From Hyphomicrobiales bacterium (lineage in GTDB: Bacteria > Pseudomonadota > Alphaproteobacteria > Rhizobiales > Beijerinckiaceae), in contig JAQGKD010000096.1 of assembly GCA_028290285.1 (NCBI GenBank), positions 62,001 through 126,000 on the forward strand: a stretch of DNA of 64,000 nucleotides, in the 5' to 3' direction. Shown piece after piece: positions 29,602 through 38,131 of the stretch. Numbering within the stretch: position 1 is the stretch's first letter; each line of letters begins with the position of its first letter. Position numbers and translations under genes: made by a program. Below the pieces are notes generated by a model that was not told the DNA's origin, searched no databases, and saw only the letters and a program-made list of their open reading frames with translations.

Positions 29602-30282
29602 TCAGCTCTTCAAGAGCGGCTCGATAGCCTTGTCCAGCTCAGTCATGGACATGGCGCCGCTCTGCTTATGGCCGTTGATGAAGAAGGTGGGGGTGGAGTC
29701 GACCTGGAACTTCTCGGCCCCGCGATCGCGGATCTGGTTGACGTTATCGTAGAGCGTCTTGTCCTTCAGGCAGGCCTCGAAGGCCTGCTGGGACATACCG
29801 GTCTGCTTCACCAGATTGGAGAGCCCTTCCAGCGGCTTGTCGGTATAGGCCCAGTTCTTCTGCTGGGCGAACAGGAGGTCGATCATCGCCTCGCGCTTGT
29901 CGGGACCAGCGCAGCGCGCAAGCATGAAGCCGGCGGTGGCCAGCGGATCGAACGGGAACTCGCGCAGCACGAAGCGCACCTTGCCCTTGTCGATATATTT
30001 CGTCTTCAGCTGCGGGAAGGTTTCCGTGTGGAAATGGGCGCAATGCGGACAGGTCATCGAGGCATATTCGATGATCGTGACCGGCGCATCCTTCGACCCG
30101 ATCCACATGTCGGGCAGGGCTCCCTCGACCAGCAACTGATCCATGGGGACAGTAGGGCCGCCCTGCGCCAGGGCGGGCGCCGCCGAAAACAGGCCGAGGC
30201 TCGATCCACCGGCGACGACAAGGCCGCTGACGGCAAGGAGCTCGAGCATCTGCCGGCGGGTTTTCGGGCTCGCAATGGTCAT
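29602..30282 (-). CDS. DsbA-family thioredoxin-like exported oxidoreductase
   Basis: This 226-aa protein has an N-terminal signal with a twin-arginine-like start (PKTRRQMLELL) ending at ALAQ (about residue 40). The active site is C78-P-H-C81 in YASMTCPHCAHFHTETF, as in DsbA/DsbG-like enzymes, and the cis-Pro is seen in VDSTPTFFINGHK. I chose ATG 30282 with AGGA seven bases upstream; the longer frame adds 21 residues. It catalyses disulfide formation or exchange in the periplasm by family. It sits between smc and the toxin pair, where smc and dciA neighbours are usual. Confidence 0.9.
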   Translation of the reverse strand: MTIASPKTRRQMLELLAVSGLVVAGGSSLGLFSAAPALAQGGPTVPMDQLLVEGALPDMWIGSKDAPVTIIEYASMTCPHCAHFHTETFPQLKTKYIDKGKVRFVLREFPFDPLATAGFMLARCAGPDKREAMIDLLFAQQKNWAYTDKPLEGLSNLVKQTGMSQQAFEACLKDKTLYDNVNQIRDRGAEKFQVDSTPTFFINGHKQSGAMSMTELDKAIEPLLKS

Positions 30283-30420
30283 GTTCGTTTTCCTGCAATG
30301 GCGAAACTGGCCGTCGGAATGCCGGCGAGAATCTCGAAAGTACAAGGCCAGAGGTCTTGTAAGAATGTGGCGGGAGGAAGGATAGGCCCAAACGCCGCCG
30401 TTGTCCCGCCCAGATCCCGA

Positions 30421-31173
30421 TCACGAGTGTGTGGGGAGGGGCCGCAGGGGACTAACGATGTCGAGCCATGCGCTGACCGCCCGGGGAGGAGGCGGCAGAT
30501 CCGGCGTTCGAACATCGAAGACTGCCTCCTCGCCCAACTGAATACGGCAGACCGTGAAGGCAGTGCTCTCGTCGGAGCTGTTGTCCGCCAGAATGGTCGC
30601 GTCCGCCACGCTGGCCGCCATCCGGATGGCGCGCTGCGTTCGCGGAAAGCGGTCGAGCAGCTTCTGCAAGGGAACGGCGTGACCGCCCGTACTGACGCGG
30701 GTCTCGACACGGGCTACCGACTGGGCCGCATTCTCCAGCCCCACAAAACAAAGTAGAACGAAGTAACCCGCCGCCTGCATCTGCTCGATCAGGGTGATCT
30801 TGGATTCGATTCTGCCCTCAGGCAGCTCCCGCCAATGGGAGAAGACCGTTTCCATGGCAAAGGGCACCTTGTTGATCATCGCATTGGCGACGAAAGCCTC
30901 GACGCCTTTTTGGCTGACCCTCATCCAGCTTTCGTCGTCGTCGCGAATCTGCGCGGCCCATTTCGGGAGGCGCTTCCGCCGGGGCTCTGGAAGGATGGAC
31001 AGCATCATCCGATCGGCATTCACCAGCGGAATCTGAAATTTGCCAGACAGATGCTCGCGCCACATCGTGGATTTTCCCGACCCGTTATGGCCGGCAAGAA
31101 TCACGCCGAGTGGTTTCAGGGACGCCGCCTGCGCCGCCAGCATGCGGTCCACCGCCTGGCGCAGGGTCGTCAT
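30421..31173 (-). CDS. Zeta-toxin-like P-loop kinase
   Basis: This 250-aa protein has Walker A GHNGSGKST at residues 28-36, inside GVILAGHNGSGKSTMWREHL, which is the start of zeta-toxin-type kinases. The next conserved parts are PLVNADRMML (Asp near the substrate site) and VPFAMETVFSHWRE, matching the zeta pattern AxETxxS. The central region YFVLLCFVGLENAAQSVARVETRVSTGGH resembles the Arg-rich lid and the GGHxVP motif. Zeta toxins phosphorylate UDP-N-acetylglucosamine in known cases. ATG 31173 overlaps the upstream gene stop (ATGA), so the pair is coupled. Whether it is toxic or a harmless zeta relative is not settled by sequence. Confidence 0.8.
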   Translation of the reverse strand: MTTLRQAVDRMLAAQAASLKPLGVILAGHNGSGKSTMWREHLSGKFQIPLVNADRMMLSILPEPRRKRLPKWAAQIRDDDESWMRVSQKGVEAFVANAMINKVPFAMETVFSHWRELPEGRIESKITLIEQMQAAGYFVLLCFVGLENAAQSVARVETRVSTGGHAVPLQKLLDRFPRTQRAIRMAASVADATILADNSSDESTAFTVCRIQLGEEAVFDVRTPDLPPPPRAVSAWLDIVSPLRPLPTHS

Positions 31174-31559
31174 TCGGCTTTTTCGAACTTTCCGTTCACC
31201 ATGACCACGCGCTCGCGACGCCCGTCGATCTCCCGGATCAGGGCGTCGGCGCGCTCGGGATCGGCGTAATATTTCGCGACGCCCTTTGGGAGCGAAAGTC
31301 TCACTCCCGGGCGCACGAAAGCCGATTTCGCTCGCTTCAGCGCCATGCGCCCCGCTTCGATGTTGCGTTCCAGATCGGCGGGATTTGTAACGCCGCGCTT
31401 GAGCGTGACCGATCCGAAAGTGACGCTCTTCGATTTCCGGGCGCTTTTTGGAGCGTGGATGCGCGATCCCGGCAAAGCTGCCAGGACTTCGCTGGAGGAG
31501 GTATAATCGCGTGTGCCCATGTCGGAAATGATACCACCTCGCCACCTGGCCGCAAGCAT
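31170..31559 (-). CDS. Putative antitoxin partner of zeta-like kinase
   Basis: This small basic protein (129 aa from ATG 31559, 116 aa from ATG 31520) overlaps the zeta-like gene by four bases (ATGA). No named family was recognised. Features are KSARKSKSVTFGSVTLKRG, NPADLERNIEAGRMALKRAKS (a probable helix) and a C-terminal part, REIDGRRERVVMVNGKFEKAE. Gene order (small upstream, kinase downstream, coupled) fits a toxin-antitoxin module. The ATG 31559 directly follows the dciA stop with AGGG four bases before it; the 31520 start lacks a good ribosome site. The antitoxin role is inferred from context only. Confidence 0.6.
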   Translation of the reverse strand: MLAARWRGGIISDMGTRDYTSSSEVLAALPGSRIHAPKSARKSKSVTFGSVTLKRGVTNPADLERNIEAGRMALKRAKSAFVRPGVRLSLPKGVAKYYADPERADALIREIDGRRERVVMVNGKFEKAE

Positions 31560-32084
31560 TCAACCCTGCGCCCGTGCCCGCTTCTCTCCGATGATCCGCG
31601 CGCCGAGCCGCGTCAGCGCCGCGCGCAAGGGCTCGTCGATGATCGCCGCGCTCTCCGCGGCGGCCTCCGCCTGCGCGACGGGATCGTCGACCGGGCGCTT
31701 GCGCTTGGGGGCCCTGTTCAGCCCGACCGGGCCCTGTCTCAGGAGCAGCCGCCCGACACAGCGCCAGCCCAGATGCGCGTTGACGCGCTCCACGACCAGG
31801 GGCGCGAGGTGTTGCAGCTCGATGGCGAACCCGCCTTCGACGCGCACCAGCAGCGAGGCGGGCTCCGGCGGCTTGTCTGGCGTGCTTTTCGCGGTGCGGG
31901 CCGGCCATTGGAGCTTGATGGGTTCGCAGACCCGTCCCAGGCGCTCGCCGACGATCTCTTCCCAATGCAGCACGATGTCCGACGCTCCAAAACCCTGCTT
32001 TGCGAGCACGGGGTCTATCGCCTTGCCGACGAGATCGGCGAGGGCAAAGGTGCGCGGACGAATTTTCGGGCGGGACAGGGCCAT
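31560..32084 (-). CDS. dciA: DciA family (DUF721) replicative helicase loader
   Basis: This 174-aa protein is of the DUF721/DciA family, the ancestral loader of the DnaB helicase in bacteria that lack DnaC. The N-terminal domain has ADLVGKAIDPVLAKQGFG (about residues 16-33), followed by LHWEEIVGERLGRVCEPIKLQWP (given as LHWEEIVGERLG then CEPIKLQWP) and the later GFAIELQHLAPLVVERVNAHLG. The C-terminal third is charged and probably disordered. It diverges from mutY over 93 bases. In many Hyphomicrobiales it stands next to the DsbA-like gene; here a putative toxin pair lies between. Confidence 0.88.
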   Translation of the reverse strand: MALSRPKIRPRTFALADLVGKAIDPVLAKQGFGASDIVLHWEEIVGERLGRVCEPIKLQWPARTAKSTPDKPPEPASLLVRVEGGFAIELQHLAPLVVERVNAHLGWRCVGRLLLRQGPVGLNRAPKRKRPVDDPVAQAEAAAESAAIIDEPLRAALTRLGARIIGEKRARAQG

Positions 32085-32177
32085 GTGCCCATCAATACCA
32101 CGCCGGACACTTGAGCGGGAGGGCGTCAGGGTTCAGATAGAGCCGCGCCGCCGAAAAAATGCAAGAACCCGAGCTCT

Positions 32178-33224
32178 ATGACCGAAGCAACCCTCCTTCT
32201 CGCCTGGTACGACCGCCACCGCCGCCATCTGCCTTGGCGGTCGGCGCCCGGTCATCCAGCCGATCCCTATGCTGTCTGGCTGTCGGAGATCATGCTCCAA
32301 CAGACGACGGTTCAGGCCGTCAAAGCCTATTTCGAGCTCTTTCTCGCCCGCTGGCCGCGCGTCGAGGATCTGGCGGCAGCGTCGTCCGATGACATCATGC
32401 GGGCCTGGGCGGGGCTCGGCTATTATTCCCGCGCCCGCAACCTGCACGCCTGCGCGAAGTTCGTCGCCGGCGAACATGGCGGCAGGTTCCCGGATACGGA
32501 AGAGGGCTTGAGGGCGCTTCCGGGCATCGGTCCCTATACGGCAGCCGCCATCGCGGCGATTGCCTTTGGCCGACGGGCAGTGGTGGTCGACGGCAATATC
32601 GAGCGGGTGGTGACGCGGCTGTTTGCGATCGAAGAGCCGCTGCCCCGGGCCAAGCCCACGATCCGGGCCGCGACCGACCGCCTGACGCCCGACCTGCGCG
32701 CGGGCGATTTCGCGCAGGCCATGATGGATCTCGGCGCCACCATCTGTACACCGCGACGGCCAGCCTGCGCCCTATGCCCGCTGAACGTCGGATGCGTCGC
32801 CTGTCGCGAGGTGCGGCAAGAGGCTTTCCCGATGAAAGCGCCGAAGGCAGAGCGCCCGTTGCGGGCAGGTGCCGCGTTTTTCCTGCGCCGGGGCGACGGC
32901 GCCGTGCTCGTGCGCACCCGTCCCCCGCGCGGTCTTCTCGGGGGGATGACTGAGATACCTGGCAGCGAATGGCACGCGGATTTCGACCCGGCGCAGGCCA
33001 CGGATTCAGCTCCGCTGGCGGCGGCATGGCTGCGGCTGCCCGGCACGGTGGAGCACGTCTTCACGCATTTCGCGCTGAGGCTGACGGTCTTCGCGGCGCT
33101 GGCCGAAGCAGGTGAAAATGTAGCGCCTGACGGCTATCGCTTCGTGGCAGATAAGGATTTGGACTCGGAAGCGCTGCCGGCCGTCATGCGGAAGATCGTG
33201 GCGCACGCGCGAGCTCAAACGTGA
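32178..33224 (+). CDS. mutY: A/G-specific adenine glycosylase
   Basis: This 348-aa enzyme removes adenine mispaired with 8-oxoguanine. The catalytic Glu is E37 in SEIMLQQTTVQAV. The helix-hairpin-helix is LPGIGPYTAAAIAAIAFG (about 113-130), and the catalytic Asp follows in VVDGNIERV. The iron-sulfur cysteines fit C-x6-C-x2-C-x5-C in CTPRRPACALCPLNVGCVAC (about 193-212). A C-terminal NUDIX-like domain recognises the oxidised base. Length is normal. It diverges from dciA; the gene order mutY-dciA is a common one in this order of bacteria. Confidence 0.96.
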   Translation: MTEATLLLAWYDRHRRHLPWRSAPGHPADPYAVWLSEIMLQQTTVQAVKAYFELFLARWPRVEDLAAASSDDIMRAWAGLGYYSRARNLHACAKFVAGEHGGRFPDTEEGLRALPGIGPYTAAAIAAIAFGRRAVVVDGNIERVVTRLFAIEEPLPRAKPTIRAATDRLTPDLRAGDFAQAMMDLGATICTPRRPACALCPLNVGCVACREVRQEAFPMKAPKAERPLRAGAAFFLRRGDGAVLVRTRPPRGLLGGMTEIPGSEWHADFDPAQATDSAPLAAAWLRLPGTVEHVFTHFALRLTVFAALAEAGENVAPDGYRFVADKDLDSEALPAVMRKIVAHARAQT

Positions 33225-33226
33225 AT

Positions 33227-33251
33227 TTCAACTTAAAGTTGAACTTTAAGT
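33227..33251. promoter_or_regulatory. AT-rich inverted repeat after mutY
   Basis: Two overlapping inverted repeats, TTCAAC-N5-GTTGAA and ACTTAAAG-N5-CTTTAAGT, lie two bases after the mutY stop. There is no T-run, so this looks more like a protein-binding operator for the next small genes than a terminator. Confidence 0.4.
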
Positions 33252-33254
33252 CAG

Positions 33255-33401
33255 ATGTCCTTCGCTTTGCAGGAAGAGAGCATCTGCCCTCAAATGCAAG
33301 CAGAAGATGAGTTGCGGCAGCCGCAAAATGTCCAGCTGGTGCCTGACACCATCCCAGTTCCTGCCAAGTACATGCAGGACCCGTTCCGGAGTTTCAGATG
33401 A
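33255..33401 (+). CDS. Candidate 48-aa small protein upstream of the 99-aa gene
   Basis: An open frame of 48 codons (starts MSFALQEESICPQM, ends PFRSFR) runs from ATG 33255 and ends with a TGA that overlaps the next ATG by four bases (ATGA). The overlap and the inverted repeat upstream hint at a real bicistron. There is no strong ribosome site and no family match, and a short frame like this may occur by chance, so confidence is low. Confidence 0.3.
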   Translation: MSFALQEESICPQMQAEDELRQPQNVQLVPDTIPVPAKYMQDPFRSFR

Positions 33402-33697
33402 AAGCATCTTTTCCGCCCAAGCGCCGGCGCGGCCCGCAGGTCGAGTGGGACGGCACTACCTTCCGCGTCACGAGCAAGGGAAGATGTCTGAATGTGCCGG
33501 TGATACCCGCGTCGGTTGAATCTGACATGCTGGTTGAACTCGACGCCCTGACCCATTGGGAGTCCGCCGAAGCCTCCGAAGGGGACCCAACGTCACCTTC
33601 GGAGGGCGATGAAGTATCTATCGAGGATCTTCACGAGATTCTCGAAGCAATTGAACAGGAAGCCGAACGACTGGGTCTGCCGATCGAGTTCGAGTGA
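33398..33697 (+). CDS. Small acidic protein of unknown function, possibly Imm74-like
   Basis: This 99-aa protein starts with a basic patch (KRRRGP), then a short beta-rich part, VEWDGTTFRVTSKGRCLNVP, and an acidic C-terminal half with a helix EISIEDLHEILEAIEQEAERLG-like stretch (about residues 75-94). The pattern WDGxTFRVTSxG and the acidic end remind me weakly of Imm74-type proteins, but I cannot confirm this. The TGA of a 48-aa frame overlaps its ATG, and it ends three bases before the convergent ccrM stop. The CGG/AGT-rich leader gives no clear ribosome site. Function is unknown. Confidence 0.6.
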   Translation: MKASFPPKRRRGPQVEWDGTTFRVTSKGRCLNVPVIPASVESDMLVELDALTHWESAEASEGDPTSPSEGDEVSIEDLHEILEAIEQEAERLGLPIEFE

Positions 33698-33700
33698 GTC

Positions 33701-34888
<1,188 letters not shown>

Positions 34889-35015
34889 CTACCGGGTTAC
34901 GCAACTCACCGCATGAATATGCGTGCCACCGGTAAAGACGGAGTTTAACGTGGTGAACAAATTCTGTCCCTGTTTCGGACGAATTGGTTAATTTCAATAC
35001 ATTGATTTATCAGGA

Positions 35016-35057
35016 GAATCCTGCCGCCTGCCACAGCGGGGATTAACATGTGGTTAG
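35016..35057 (-). promoter_or_regulatory. CtrA-like box and GANTC site upstream of ccrM
   Basis: TTAA-CATGTGG-TTAG at 35043-35057 is one base off the TTAA-N7-TTAA CtrA consensus, and a GAATC site lies at 35016-35020. Both are 130-175 bases ahead of ccrM; the first overlaps the end of rnhB. In Caulobacter ccrM is under CtrA and GANTC methylation control. This is a candidate only. Confidence 0.35.
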
Positions 35058-35690
35058 CGCGTCCAACTCTTCTTCGTTGCTCGCCTTCGGCCGCATCGGG
35101 GAGAAAGTATAGCGATGAAAAGGGCTTGGTCGGTGCAGGGCGATGGCGTCCAGATGGGCCCTGGTCGCATATCCGGCGTGCTGGCCGAAACCGTACACAG
35201 GAAAGCTTGCGCCGAGCCTTCTCATCAGGCGGTCCCGCGTGACCTTCGCGACGATGGACGCTGCCGCAATTGAAATGGACGTTGCGTCACCTTTTATGAT
35301 TGCCTCGCCCGCGCAGCACAGGCCGGCCGGCAGATCGGACCCGTCGACCAGCACATGAACCGGGCGCAGGCTCAGGCTCGCGGCCGCGCGGCACATGGCT
35401 GCGAGGGTCGCCTGACGGATGTTGACCCTGTCGATCTCCCGGGCCGAGCCGAGCGCGACGCTGACGGAGAGCGCCTTGGCGAGGATGATTTCGTAGAGAC
35501 GCTCCCTCTCGGCGGCATCGAGCACCTTGGAATCGTTGAGCCCGCGCGGCAGGTCCTTGGGATCGAGTATAACCGCGGCTACGGAAACAGGCCCGGCCAG
35601 CGGGCCGCGACCTGCTTCGTCGATGCCGGCCACAGGCCAGCGCCCCTCCTTGAAGTGGCGGCGTTCGATTCGGAAATGCGGCTTGATCAT
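35043..35690 (-). CDS. rnhB: Ribonuclease HII
   Basis: This 215-aa enzyme cuts the RNA strand of RNA-DNA hybrids and single ribonucleotides in DNA. The catalytic start is [20 protein letters not shown] (about residues 23-42) with the Asp-Glu pair. Further conserved parts are [17 protein letters not shown] and, near residue 120, VDGSDLPAG and [24 protein letters not shown]. Length is normal. It lies upstream of ccrM on the same strand with a 160-base gap. A common neighbour pair in alphaproteobacteria. Confidence 0.96.
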   Translation of the reverse strand: MIKPHFRIERRHFKEGRWPVAGIDEAGRGPLAGPVSVAAVILDPKDLPRGLNDSKVLDAAERERLYEIILAKALSVSVALGSAREIDRVNIRQATLAAMCRAAASLSLRPVHVLVDGSDLPAGLCCAGEAIIKGDATSISIAAASIVAKVTRDRLMRRLGASFPVYGFGQHAGYATRAHLDAIALHRPSPFHRYTFSPMRPKASNEEELDALTTC

Positions 35691-35861
35691 GCGTGGCGCC
35701 CCGGGACGCGTTCGTTCTGCCGATCTGCGTCGGGCGTGTCAAAGCATGACGGGGCTCGCCGACTGGCCGTTCCCCGAAACTCGCGGCTCGGCCATGGTTG
35801 TGATAGATGCTGCCGCAAGCAAGATGTGCGGCGCGGCATATGGTACGAGGAGATTGGCGAA

Positions 35862-36344
35862 ATGACGGCCATGGAAATCAGCAGCAACCCGAGCGACGCA
35901 CCAGCCCCGCCCGCGCTCCTCCCGGAAGATGGCGAGCGCAACGCGGTGTTCTCGAGCCTCGTGACTGCTGACACGGATGTCGTGGGCCTCGTTGCTTACT
36001 CCATTTACAAGCAGAACAAGCACGATTGGCTGGCCGCTTTCCGCCGGCAGCGTGGCCGCGAACCTGACGCCAATGAACACGCCGCCTACATCCTGGGCGA
36101 AGGAACGGCGCGGCGTCTCGCGACCTACCGCCATCTCGCCGAAGCGACGATCGAGGGGCGGGGGCCAGAAGTCTCCTTCGCGCAGGGGTCTGACGGTCCG
36201 CGCCCGCGTGCTCACCGCTTGGCCGCGCCCACTCGCCCGGGCGTGTCTCGGTTCGTCTGGGTGGGCCTGGCCGTTGTGACCCTCATCCTCGTCCTTCTGG
36301 CCGCCCGTTTCGGACTGCCGGGGATTACGCCGCCGCGCCCCTGA
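35862..36344 (+). CDS. Hypothetical protein with C-terminal TM anchor
   Basis: This 160-aa protein starts at ATG 35862, with GAGGAG nine bases upstream. The N-terminal half is soluble: a Pro-rich start, then VGLVAYSIYKQNKHDWLAAFRRQRGREP (given as VGLVAYSIYKQNKHDW and LAAFRRQRG), which looks helical. A Pro/Arg-rich linker leads to one TM helix (FVWVGLAVVTLILVLLAARFG, about residues 131-151) near the C-terminus. The layout suggests a tail-anchored membrane protein. The soluble part has the look of a small alphaproteobacterial family of unknown role. It ends three bases before the convergent VOC gene. Confidence 0.75.
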   Translation: MTAMEISSNPSDAPAPPALLPEDGERNAVFSSLVTADTDVVGLVAYSIYKQNKHDWLAAFRRQRGREPDANEHAAYILGEGTARRLATYRHLAEATIEGRGPEVSFAQGSDGPRPRAHRLAAPTRPGVSRFVWVGLAVVTLILVLLAARFGLPGITPPRP

Positions 36345-36347
36345 TTC

Positions 36348-36782
36348 TCACGGTGCGAGGCTGAGCGAGCCGTCGTGACCGGGAAGGTGCTGTGGATTGA
36401 AGACGATGTTCCAGACATGGTTGTCCGGATCGGCGAAGGATCCCTGCACCGTGCCCGTTCTCAGGCTGCGAATGGGCGTAACGATCTGCCCGCCGGCGGC
36501 GCGTGCCCGCTCGAGCGCATGCGCCACGCTATCGGCGCCGCCGTAATGCTGGCCCAGCACGACCAGCCCGAATTCTCCCGGATCATCGGGGATGCCGACG
36601 CGGCGCGCAAGCGCATCGCTGGGGCGCAACTCCAGCACCATGTTGTTCATGTGGAAGTATGAGACTGCCGGCCGGCTCGACCGCCGGGACAGGCGCCAGC
36701 CGAGGCTCTCGTAGAAGATCGTGGCGCGTTCGACACTCCTGACACCCAAGGTGACGACGGAAATCCCCGGAAACACACGCAT
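36348..36782 (-). CDS. VOC (glyoxalase/bleomycin resistance) family protein
   Basis: This 144-aa protein has the vicinal oxygen chelate fold. The pattern VVTLGVRSVERATIFYESLGWR (about residues 9-30) is the usual first beta-alpha unit, and the end GSFADPDNHVWNIVFNP (about 113-129) is the typical last strand with the metal-ligand position. It resembles the subgroup often labelled glyoxalase superfamily enzyme without known substrate. It lies behind the radical SAM gene on the same strand, 40 bases after its start-distal end, so it may share its transcript if read-through occurs. Confidence 0.85.
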   Translation of the reverse strand: MRVFPGISVVTLGVRSVERATIFYESLGWRLSRRSSRPAVSYFHMNNMVLELRPSDALARRVGIPDDPGEFGLVVLGQHYGGADSVAHALERARAAGGQIVTPIRSLRTGTVQGSFADPDNHVWNIVFNPQHLPGHDGSLSLAP

Positions 36783-36822
36783 CGCAATCTCCCCGCTCGA
36801 AAAACAGCTAAAAGAAAGAATC

Positions 36823-37983
36823 TCAAAAGAGCGACAATTGCTCTCCGGCCCGCAGCGGGCGCTTGAACAGGTCGACGCGCAATTTGCGCCGTTCCTTGTT
36901 GAGGCCGAGCTTGTCGCAGGCGATCTCGAACCGCCGTCCCGTCATCCACGCATAGGGGCCGGTCCCGGTCATTCGCTTGCCCCAGGCGGAATCGTAGGCC
37001 TTGCCGTCCCGCATGGAGCGCACGAGCGAGAGCACGTGGCGGTACTTGTCCGGAAAATGCGCGAGCAGCCATTCGCTGAAGAGGTCCTCAACCTCGAGCG
37101 GCAGCCGAAGCATCACGTAGCCCGCCTCCTGCGCGCCCATGGCCTGCGCGCGGGTGAGAATGGTCTCGATCTCGGTATCGGTCACCGCCGGAATGATCGG
37201 CGCGACCATGACGGAGGTGGGAATGCCGGCGTCCGACAACTGTCGAATGGCTTCCAGCCTCTTCTCGGGTGAACTGGCGCGGGGCTCCATCGTGCGCGCC
37301 AGCTTCCGGTCGAGCGTCGTGATCGACAGCGCAACTTTGGCCAGGCCTTTTTCGGCCATGGGCCCGAGCAGGTCGATGTCGCGCGTGACGAGCGCCGATT
37401 TGGTAACGATGCCGACAGGATGGTCGAACCGGGCCAGCACCTCGAGCACCGAGCGCATGATGCGATACTGCTTCTCGATGGGCTGGTAAGGATCGGTATT
37501 GGTGCCGATGGCGATCGTTTTGGGCTGATAATTGGGTGCCGACAATTCGCGTTCCAGCAATTCCGCCGCGCCCTCCTTTACGAAGAGCCGCGTCTCGAAA
37601 TCGAGGCCCGGCGACAGCCCCATGTAGGAATGCGTCGGGCGCGCGAAACAATAGACGCAGCCGTGCTCGCAACCCCGATAGGGATTGATCGAGCGGTCGA
37701 AGGAAATGTCGGGCGACTCGTTGCGCGTGATGATCGTCTTCGGGCGCTCGGGCGTCACCGTGGTCTTGAAGACCGGCAACTCTCCCAGCGCACCCCAGCC
37801 GTCATCCACATCTTCCCGCCGCTCGGCCTCGAAGCGCCCCGATGGATTGCTGAGCGCACCGCGTCCGCGCCGCCGTTCGTCCACGACGGCCTCGACAGGC
37901 GCCGCCTTGGGCGTAATCTTGCGTGCGGCCCTCGATAAAGCGCCGGGCAGCGGGTCCATCGTTCGTTCGGCGGCCAGTGCCAT
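36823..37983 (-). CDS. PA0069/Rv2578c-type radical SAM protein (SplB-like)
   Basis: This 386-aa protein is a radical SAM enzyme of the group related to spore photoproduct lyase (COG1533). The cluster motif CxxxCxxC is C105, C109 and C112 in YRGCEHGCVYCFARPTH. Family parts include NPSGRFE (about 46-52), IAIGTNTDPYQPIEKQYRIMR and the C-terminal GQRLSLF-like end (GEQLSLF). I chose ATG 37983 with GAGG five bases upstream. The substrate is unknown. Two LexA boxes lie 31-64 bases upstream, which points to a role in the DNA damage response. Confidence 0.9.
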   Translation of the reverse strand: MALAAERTMDPLPGALSRAARKITPKAAPVEAVVDERRRGRGALSNPSGRFEAERREDVDDGWGALGELPVFKTTVTPERPKTIITRNESPDISFDRSINPYRGCEHGCVYCFARPTHSYMGLSPGLDFETRLFVKEGAAELLERELSAPNYQPKTIAIGTNTDPYQPIEKQYRIMRSVLEVLARFDHPVGIVTKSALVTRDIDLLGPMAEKGLAKVALSITTLDRKLARTMEPRASSPEKRLEAIRQLSDAGIPTSVMVAPIIPAVTDTEIETILTRAQAMGAQEAGYVMLRLPLEVEDLFSEWLLAHFPDKYRHVLSLVRSMRDGKAYDSAWGKRMTGTGPYAWMTGRRFEIACDKLGLNKERRKLRVDLFKRPLRAGEQLSLF

Positions 37984-38013
37984 GTCACCCTCGTGAGTCG
38001 CGGAAACCGTACA

Positions 38014-38047
38014 GAACAAAGAAAGAACTATAGAACAGATACGGAAC
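38014..38047 (-). promoter_or_regulatory. Tandem LexA (SOS) boxes
   Basis: Two perfect direct-repeat boxes are present: GAAC-AAAGAAA-GAAC at 38014-38028 and GAAC-AGATACG-GAAC at 38033-38047, four bases apart. Read on the minus strand they are GTTC-N7-GTTC, the known alphaproteobacterial LexA site. They lie 31-64 bases upstream of the radical SAM start; the divergent gene begins 85 bases away. Confidence 0.85.
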
Positions 38048-38131
38048 ACGCTAGCCCTCGTCAAGCTCGGCTGTGGGGAAGTCGCAGGCTCCCAGCTTGG
38101 CACGCACCGCTAGGTGCTGTAGGAGCGCGCC

